DNA of 11,405 bases from Paraprevotella sp. (GTDB lineage Bacteria; Bacteroidota; Bacteroidia; Bacteroidales; Bacteroidaceae), in NCBI GenBank assembly GCA_017425765.1, contig JAFOXE010000025.1:1-11405 (forward strand), in the 5' to 3' direction. A program made the position numbers and the translations under genes. How positions within the stretch are numbered: the first letter of the stretch is position 1; every line of letters begins with the position of its first letter. Below, one piece after another: positions 7,450 to 11,405 of this stretch. Under the pieces are notes generated by a model. That model saw only the letters and a program-made list of their open reading frames with translations. It had not been told where the DNA came from and did no database searches.

Positions 7450-7518
7450 CACACGCTCGGGTAAAGGGTAGGCACACCCTCGTGTGTTTTACACCATTTT
7501 GCAGAGCATGTAAACACA
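7450..7518. repeat. Two overlapping, mutually exclusive hairpins
   Basis: CACACG (7450-7455) plus GGGT (7459-7462) pair with ACCC (7476-7479) plus CGTGTG (7481-7486), with a small asymmetric bulge. TGTGTTTTACA (7483-7493) also pairs with TGTAAACACA (7509-7518) with one bulged T. The two structures share bases 7483-7486, so they cannot form fully at the same time. Such competition is seen in attenuators, but no regulated gene is tied to it here. Confidence 0.6.
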
Positions 7519-7555
7519 AAAAAGGGGTGCGTGTCATTTTTAACACGCACCCCTT
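7518..7555 (-). terminator. Strong intrinsic terminator of the PCMD operon
   Basis: AAGGGGTGCGTGT (7522-7534) and ACACGCACCCCTT (7543-7555) form a perfect 13 bp stem with an 8-base loop. On the minus strand the stem is followed by a U-run from the As at 7518-7523 and then GUGUUU, the classic terminator form. It lies 178 bases after the stop of the 7734-9617 gene, so the 3' untranslated region is long. In the plus direction there is only a weak T-rich tail (GCTTTA). Confidence 0.88.
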
Positions 7556-7653
7556 GCTTTATACTCTTGTTCTAATTGAGCTGTCTATGACTCGATAAGG
7601 AAAAAATCGGGAGATTATCTCTCTACACCCCCTTGTATTCCATCCCTACACGT

Positions 7654-7712
7654 ATTTTGTTGAAGGGGAAATAAAAGACAGCATCTTCGCGTACTTTTAT
7701 TTGCAACAAAAT
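7654..7712. repeat. Two-part 9+9 bp hairpin after the PCMD stop codon
   Basis: The outer arms ATTTTGTTG (7654-7662) and CAACAAAAT (7704-7712) are perfect complements. The inner arms AAATAAAAG (7669-7677) and CTTTTATTT (7694-7702) are also perfect. They are joined by an asymmetric internal loop (AAGGGG at 7663-7668 against G7703) and enclose a 16-base loop. It starts 22 bases after the stop of the minus-strand gene. No U-run follows, so it does not look like a terminator; it may stabilise the mRNA end or bind a protein. Confidence 0.7.
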
Positions 7713-7733
7713 GTTCTATTATCAATTATTTAC

Positions 7734-9617
7734 TCATCGCAAAAATACAGTTTTCCCATTCACGATGTAAGCGCCCTTGGCCAAACCTTTTAAGGTCTTG
7801 GCAGCCTTGCGAACACACACACCTTGCAAGGTGTACACATCGTAAGTGGTTTGTGCCTTCTGCATGGTATGTTCCACGCCGGTTTCTTCACCTTCTACTT
7901 TAATGACACTACCGGCTTCCACGTCTACCGTATATCCCAACAAATCGGTCAAATCGATAGAAATAAGAGCATGGAACGCTTCTTCCTTGTAGCTCTCGGC
8001 CGAAATAGCCAATGTGATATCGCCCAACATCGGACCTAAATAGTCGTTGAACGATAAGTCGGCATTTGAGCCCGGCGCAATCATCATAGTTTTCACAATG
8101 TTTGCCGTATTCTGGTAGGTGTACACATCAACACCGTCCACCTTGTTTGTAGTCAAACCGTCAATCACGATGTCGCCCACAGGAAGCTCACCAAAGGCGA
8201 AGTCGTTAATCATCAGCACACGAGTTCCGTTGCTCATCTCGGCTACCACAATACGGCCTTCGCTATCAGTTGACACATCCATCAAAGTGATTACCAATGG
8301 CTCACTGAATGTAGTTACCTTTATAGGAGCTTCAAACTGATACTTGTATTCCTTATAGTTGCCTGTGAATTCGCCTTCCGCTGACACCTCAGCCACAATT
8401 ATAGTAAGCAAACCAGAACGTGCATCGTATTTCTTGATTACGCGAATATTTTCAGCAAATCCCTCGAAGTTCCAACCTTCAGATGAATATACCTTATGGC
8501 TCATATCCACGGTTTGTGCCTCGTCAACCAACAAAGCTTCACCCTCGAACATAATGGTTGGAGCAACCTCTTCTTGTCCGTTGGCAAACTGTAGATAGTA
8601 GGTGTGGCTTGAAAGATTGTCGCTGTCTGCACCAACGTTTGTTACGGTAAGTGTCAACAAGTTTTCTTCGTTCAATGTATAGTTGCCCACAGCCGTACGA
8701 CCGTTTACGGTAAATGCCAACTTGGCTGCATCAAACGATTCAGAAGACAAATCTACCATAGCTTCGTTCTCCGGAACGGTCAACGAAACACCATTGTACG
8801 ACAAAGATGCCAAAGTAGAATAGTATACAAATCGAATATCATCGGCATAAAGAGTGGTGCCATCAACCATCTTTGAACGGTCCCAATAATCTGCACCTGA
8901 GATGATCACATTTAGCTTTTGCGGAGCCACGGACGAACTATACACGTAGTTCAAAGGCACGGTGATTTCTTGCCAATCGCCACCAGTGGACGTAAATGTA
9001 TAATCGCATGAGGCCACCAAAGTTCCGGCAGAAGTTGGAGTAGTTTTACCCAAAATGGCGCGATCTACATCAGTACGCACTTGGTCGGGATTTGACTTTT
9101 TACCCACTTTTGAACTGTATTCAGAATTCCACATATAGGCAATGATGTGCGAAGTTTCACCCGTATTGCTATCGGTACGCTTATAACGTCCGGTCAATGC
9201 ATCGGGTTGATAGGCAAAGTTTATACCGCCATACACACCTCCGTCACAGTCCGACAAAGTACTGGAAGCATATACCCACGGGGTGCCCAAAGTAATAAAT
9301 CCGGGTGCCACTGACCCCATACTACCAACTCCAACGTAAACGCTTGTCATCTTCAACAAACCATTATCATTATAAATGAGTTGTTGTTGTTTCTCCATAA
9401 TAACCTTCTGATTGATGCTCGAACCATTCCAACCGTCCGGCTCAACTCCGGGACGTTGTCGCATCTCACCTTTTTTAGGACTTGCCATTGTTCCTGTACC
9501 AAAGGCCTCGGTATTACCACACGCTGTTTTCCATGCAGAGAAACCGTAATTAGGCAATTGTTGTGCCTGCAGCGTCAAGGCTACCAATGCAGCCCATAAC
9601 ATACCAATCTTTTTCAT
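7734..9617 (-). CDS. Secreted PCMD-type / calycin-like multidomain protein with C-terminal tail
   Basis: The protein has 627 residues. A signal peptide (MKKIGMLWAALVALTLQAQ) is cut near residue 19. Residues about 20-265 resemble the PCMD fold (putative carbohydrate metabolism domain): LPNYGFSAW (21-29), PDGWNGSSINQ (60-70), repeated aromatic beta strands, and GTTLYADDIRFVYY (253-266), matching the family's closing G-S-T-L-Y-V-D-D. About 270-435 looks like two short beta-sandwich repeats, each ending in a Y-x-Y/Q-F strand. About 440-568 matches the calycin-like domain (LVITLMDV, NGTRVLMINDFAF, GDIVIDGL, HALISIDLTDLLGYTVDVEAG). The last 37 residues (YDVYTLQGV, GLAKGAYIVNGKTVFLR) form a short tail of the kind found on exported Bacteroidota proteins. 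No catalytic residues can be named. It follows the beta-barrel gene by 76 bases with no promoter in between, so probably shares its transcript. Surface location and glycan binding are inference. Confidence 0.78.
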   Translation of the reverse strand: MKKIGMLWAALVALTLQAQQLPNYGFSAWKTACGNTEAFGTGTMASPKKGEMRQRPGVEPDGWNGSSINQKVIMEKQQQLIYNDNGLLKMTSVYVGVGSMGSVAPGFITLGTPWVYASSTLSDCDGGVYGGINFAYQPDALTGRYKRTDSNTGETSHIIAYMWNSEYSSKVGKKSNPDQVRTDVDRAILGKTTPTSAGTLVASCDYTFTSTGGDWQEITVPLNYVYSSSVAPQKLNVIISGADYWDRSKMVDGTTLYADDIRFVYYSTLASLSYNGVSLTVPENEAMVDLSSESFDAAKLAFTVNGRTAVGNYTLNEENLLTLTVTNVGADSDNLSSHTYYLQFANGQEEVAPTIMFEGEALLVDEAQTVDMSHKVYSSEGWNFEGFAENIRVIKKYDARSGLLTIIVAEVSAEGEFTGNYKEYKYQFEAPIKVTTFSEPLVITLMDVSTDSEGRIVVAEMSNGTRVLMINDFAFGELPVGDIVIDGLTTNKVDGVDVYTYQNTANIVKTMMIAPGSNADLSFNDYLGPMLGDITLAISAESYKEEAFHALISIDLTDLLGYTVDVEAGSVIKVEGEETGVEHTMQKAQTTYDVYTLQGVCVRKAAKTLKGLAKGAYIVNGKTVFLR

Positions 9618-9693
9618 TAATTAATTATTTGTTTATAGAGTTTATTATCATTGATATTACACGTTCAAATCGATATTTTTTCATCTTCGATTC

Positions 9694-10494
9694 TTAGAAG
9701 TGATATGCCATACCCACTTTAGCATAAAGAGGATAGAGAGCGAAATCCACCGTCTTGAAATCACTATGGAATATACCATTCATTCCCCAATCCAATGCAG
9801 CAAACAGAGTACAGTGTCGGGCAGCACGCCAATCGAAGCCCAACTGAACACCCCACAACCACTTACGCATATCGTTTCCGAAATCGTAAGTAGCCGGATT
9901 GGAACGGTCGATATTAACCTTAGGACCCGTGGGATTTCCTTCGCGCAAATAGCCATCGAACACCGAACCGTCGAACTCCGAATGTAACAAGTAGCTCAAG
10001 TAAGGACCTGCATGTACGCTCCATCTTGGACTAATGCGGAAATTAGCCATAAGGGGCAGTGTAAATCCCGCCATAAAGGTATTGGTAACATCCGTACCGG
10101 TAAAATTACCTTCCAGATAATCCTCGCCTTGGGTAATTCCCATGTGATAATTCTTTACATCGGCCTCAGTACTCATTCCCTGAGCAAAGAAATGAAGACC
10201 TGCCATCACACCCCATCTACGACAGAGCATTTTATACACGTCTACACCCATAGTTATTCCCCCCTCGGGATTATACTTGTTGATGCTGCGAATTTCTTCC
10301 GGCAGTGGCAACGGAGTGGTTCCGCCCATTACATATCCGGCACGAAGCATGTATCCCCAACCGCTTTGAGTTGTAGCCCCCCATTGAGCATATTTATCAG
10401 TTTCCTGTGCTTTGATTGTATAACTCAAAACACAAACAACAAGCAAAGTTAAAATTTTGTATCTCATATGGCTAATCTTCATACGATATTTCAT
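9694..10494 (-). CDS. Outer-membrane beta-barrel protein
   Basis: The protein has up to 266 residues. A signal peptide, MRYKILTLLVVCVLSYTIKAQ when read from the third Met, begins at 10467; earlier in-frame ATGs at 10494 and 10482 add a basic stretch. The longest start lies 9 bases after the upstream stop and is given here, but 10467 is equally plausible. The mature part consists of alternating amphipathic strands rich in Gly, Tyr and Trp (GWGYMLRAGYVMGG, WGVMAGLHFFAQG, WSVHAGPYLSYLLHSEF, WGVQLGFDWRAARHCTLFAALDWGMNG) and ends in VGMAYHF. A terminal Phe after an alternating aromatic strand is the usual BAM recognition signal. The size suggests a barrel of 8-10 strands, as in the porin-family/OmpA-like barrels common in Bacteroidota. 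There is no plug or TonB box. It lies between two PCMD genes, which suggests a joint envelope role, but its cargo or ligand is unknown. Confidence 0.85.
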   Translation of the reverse strand: MKYRMKISHMRYKILTLLVVCVLSYTIKAQETDKYAQWGATTQSGWGYMLRAGYVMGGTTPLPLPEEIRSINKYNPEGGITMGVDVYKMLCRRWGVMAGLHFFAQGMSTEADVKNYHMGITQGEDYLEGNFTGTDVTNTFMAGFTLPLMANFRISPRWSVHAGPYLSYLLHSEFDGSVFDGYLREGNPTGPKVNIDRSNPATYDFGNDMRKWLWGVQLGFDWRAARHCTLFAALDWGMNGIFHSDFKTVDFALYPLYAKVGMAYHF

Positions 10495-10503
10495 TCAGGA
10501 TTA

Positions 10504-11405
10504 TTATAACACATCGGTACTGATGACTTCTACTTCATCCACACAAAGGGTGCTACCCACCGCTCCACAGAACGATGCACCACCCGAACTTGATGAGAAC
10601 ACCACGGTTAAACTGTAACCGGCATTCCACATTATCAAGGGGTTAATTTCTTGCCTATACTCAAAATCAAGATCAAAGTAGGTCCATTCATTTGTATTCT
10701 TGGGCTCCTTTACTTGTGCCACCGCCACAATATTGTTGCTAGTGAGCACATCATTACCATGAAGCATAAACGAATTACCATTTGCATCGACATTGCGGAA
10801 CAATACTGCATACAAATCAGGACGGTCTACTTGGTCAAGCACTGTCTTTCCGTTTCGATCTTGAAACACAGGACCGGGATTGTATTTGTAGTAACCCTTA
10901 AAACGAAGCGGTTTCTTACGATAAGGAACACCAAAACAAGTGGCCTTCATGGCATCCTTCAATGCATTCTCCGTATCGAATGTACCCATAAACAAATTTC
11001 CGGCAGCCAATCGCATCTTAACCATAACGCCAAAAGCACCAGTGCTACGAGTAACCAACTTAACACACGGGCCCACAAGACCTTCATCCTCGGGCACAGT
11101 AGGATATTCGTCGGGCAGTGCCGATGACTTACTTAGGCGGAATCCGGGATTTCCGGTAGCCCAAACATCATTGCGACGACCAATCTCGTCATATTCGTAC
11201 CACACATAGTATTTTCCCAAAGCAGCATCTAACTCTTTGTTACTAAACGAAAATTGTGTAGAAATGCTTACGTGAACGAAACGTACCTTGTAAATGCGAC
11301 ACCATGAGCCATCTTGCGACACCACACTGAAAGAAACAGGACCTCTAGAAAAATCCAAAGCATCACCGTTTACATAACCAGACTTCTCTGCAGCAGTCAT
11401 ATACT
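10504..11405 (-). CDS. PCMD domain protein, C-terminal part (runs off the window)
   Basis: The frame is open to the window edge; the Met at 11400 is unlikely to be the true start because no signal peptide follows it. Counted from that Met, residues 13-43 (GDALDFSRGPVSFSVVS, DGSWCRIYKVRF) look like the last strands of an Ig-like domain that often precedes PCMD. Residues about 65-295 are a clear PCMD domain (putative carbohydrate metabolism domain, Bacteroidota): GNPGFRLSKSS (83-93), LRFKGYYKYNPGP (165-177), RPDLYAVLFRN (193-203), WTYFDLDFEYR (239-249), and the signature VVFSSSSGGASFCGAVGSTL then CVDEVEV (266-292). Despite its name, the domain has no proven enzyme activity; carbohydrate binding is the usual guess. 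It lies 9 bases upstream of the beta-barrel gene, so the two are almost certainly co-transcribed. Its N-terminus and any promoter lie outside the window. Confidence 0.88.
   Translation of the reverse strand, partial: YMTAAEKSGYVNGDALDFSRGPVSFSVVSQDGSWCRIYKVRFVHVSISTQFSFSNKELDAALGKYYVWYEYDEIGRRNDVWATGNPGFRLSKSSALPDEYPTVPEDEGLVGPCVKLVTRSTGAFGVMVKMRLAAGNLFMGTFDTENALKDAMKATCFGVPYRKKPLRFKGYYKYNPGPVFQDRNGKTVLDQVDRPDLYAVLFRNVDANGNSFMLHGNDVLTSNNIVAVAQVKEPKNTNEWTYFDLDFEYRQEINPLIMWNAGYSLTVVFSSSSGGASFCGAVGSTLCVDEVEVISTDVL

Larger units (their letters stand above)
7239..7733. other. 495-base structured intergenic region
   Basis: No convincing gene is present here. In minus-strand order it holds a two-part hairpin just after the PCMD stop, an AT-rich plain stretch (7556-7653), a strong terminator, two overlapping hairpins, a perfect 12 bp hairpin, a plain stretch (7294-7404) and the operon promoter. 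Open reading frames inside it run through the inverted repeats and show no family resemblance. Each element is listed separately. Confidence 0.7.

Noticed and set aside
7268..7546. A 92-residue minus-strand reading frame crossing the structured intergenic region
   Set aside because: It runs straight through the terminator and hairpins, includes the consensus promoter at 7263-7293, and its composition (Cys, His and Arg scattered without pattern) resembles no protein family.
9668..9692. A small inverted repeat (AATCGA with TCGATT) after the beta-barrel stop
   Set aside because: The stem is only 6 bp, the loop is long and no U-run follows on the minus strand, so it does not qualify as a terminator; the genes on both sides are likely co-transcribed.
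10012..10452. A 146-codon plus-strand reading frame opposite the beta-barrel gene
   Set aside because: The sequence is rich in His, Ser and Thr without any pattern, and the opposite strand encodes a convincing barrel with signal peptide and terminal Phe.
10651..11127. A 158-codon plus-strand reading frame opposite the PCMD gene
   Set aside because: It is fully antisense to a well-supported PCMD domain, has no domain or signal peptide, and lacks a promoter; it is a shadow of the real gene.

Overview
The window looks like a piece of a Bacteroidales chromosome, most likely Prevotellaceae or a close relative. The evidence is a Bacteroidota-type promoter (TTTG, 19 bases, TAATTTTG at 7263-7293), near-absent Shine-Dalgarno sequences, and families largely confined to this phylum: DUF4292, PCMD, the calycin-like domain and a GNAT/LPLAT glycine-lipid pair. 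No tRNA, rRNA, CRISPR array, insertion sequence or phage gene was found. Apart from dgt, every gene is on the minus strand.

Right to left along the minus strand, the first block (about 11405-7734) encodes cell-envelope proteins of unknown function. It holds the C-terminal part of a PCMD-domain protein, an outer-membrane beta-barrel protein, and a second PCMD-type protein that adds a calycin-like domain and a short C-terminal tail. Next comes a 495-base intergenic region (7239-7733) unusually rich in inverted repeats: a 9+9 bp hairpin just after the PCMD stop, a strong minus-strand terminator, two overlapping hairpins that exclude each other, and a 12 bp hairpin. It ends with a near-consensus promoter.

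That promoter drives a compact operon: a small secreted protein that is little more than a signal peptide plus a sorting-tail-like C-terminus, then an LPLAT-family O-acyltransferase and a GNAT-family N-acyltransferase. The last two match the GlsA/GlsB pair that makes glycine lipids (commendamide-type N-acyl glycines) in Bacteroides. A bidirectional terminator (4953-5005) separates this operon from the convergent dgt gene.

The left part centres on a divergent pair of nucleotide-pool enzymes, dgt (dGTPase, plus strand) and dut (dUTPase, minus strand), with a Bacteroidota -7 box facing each way in the 131 bases between them. Downstream of dut lie a TPR protein, a DUF4292 lipoprotein and the start of an EnvC/M23-like coiled-coil protein, with overlapping stop and start codons. 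This block joins dNTP housekeeping to envelope or peptidoglycan functions.

Most of the window is ordinary core genome. The parts most worth a second look are the structured intergenic region, the tiny secreted protein leading the glycine-lipid operon, and the PCMD/beta-barrel cluster.
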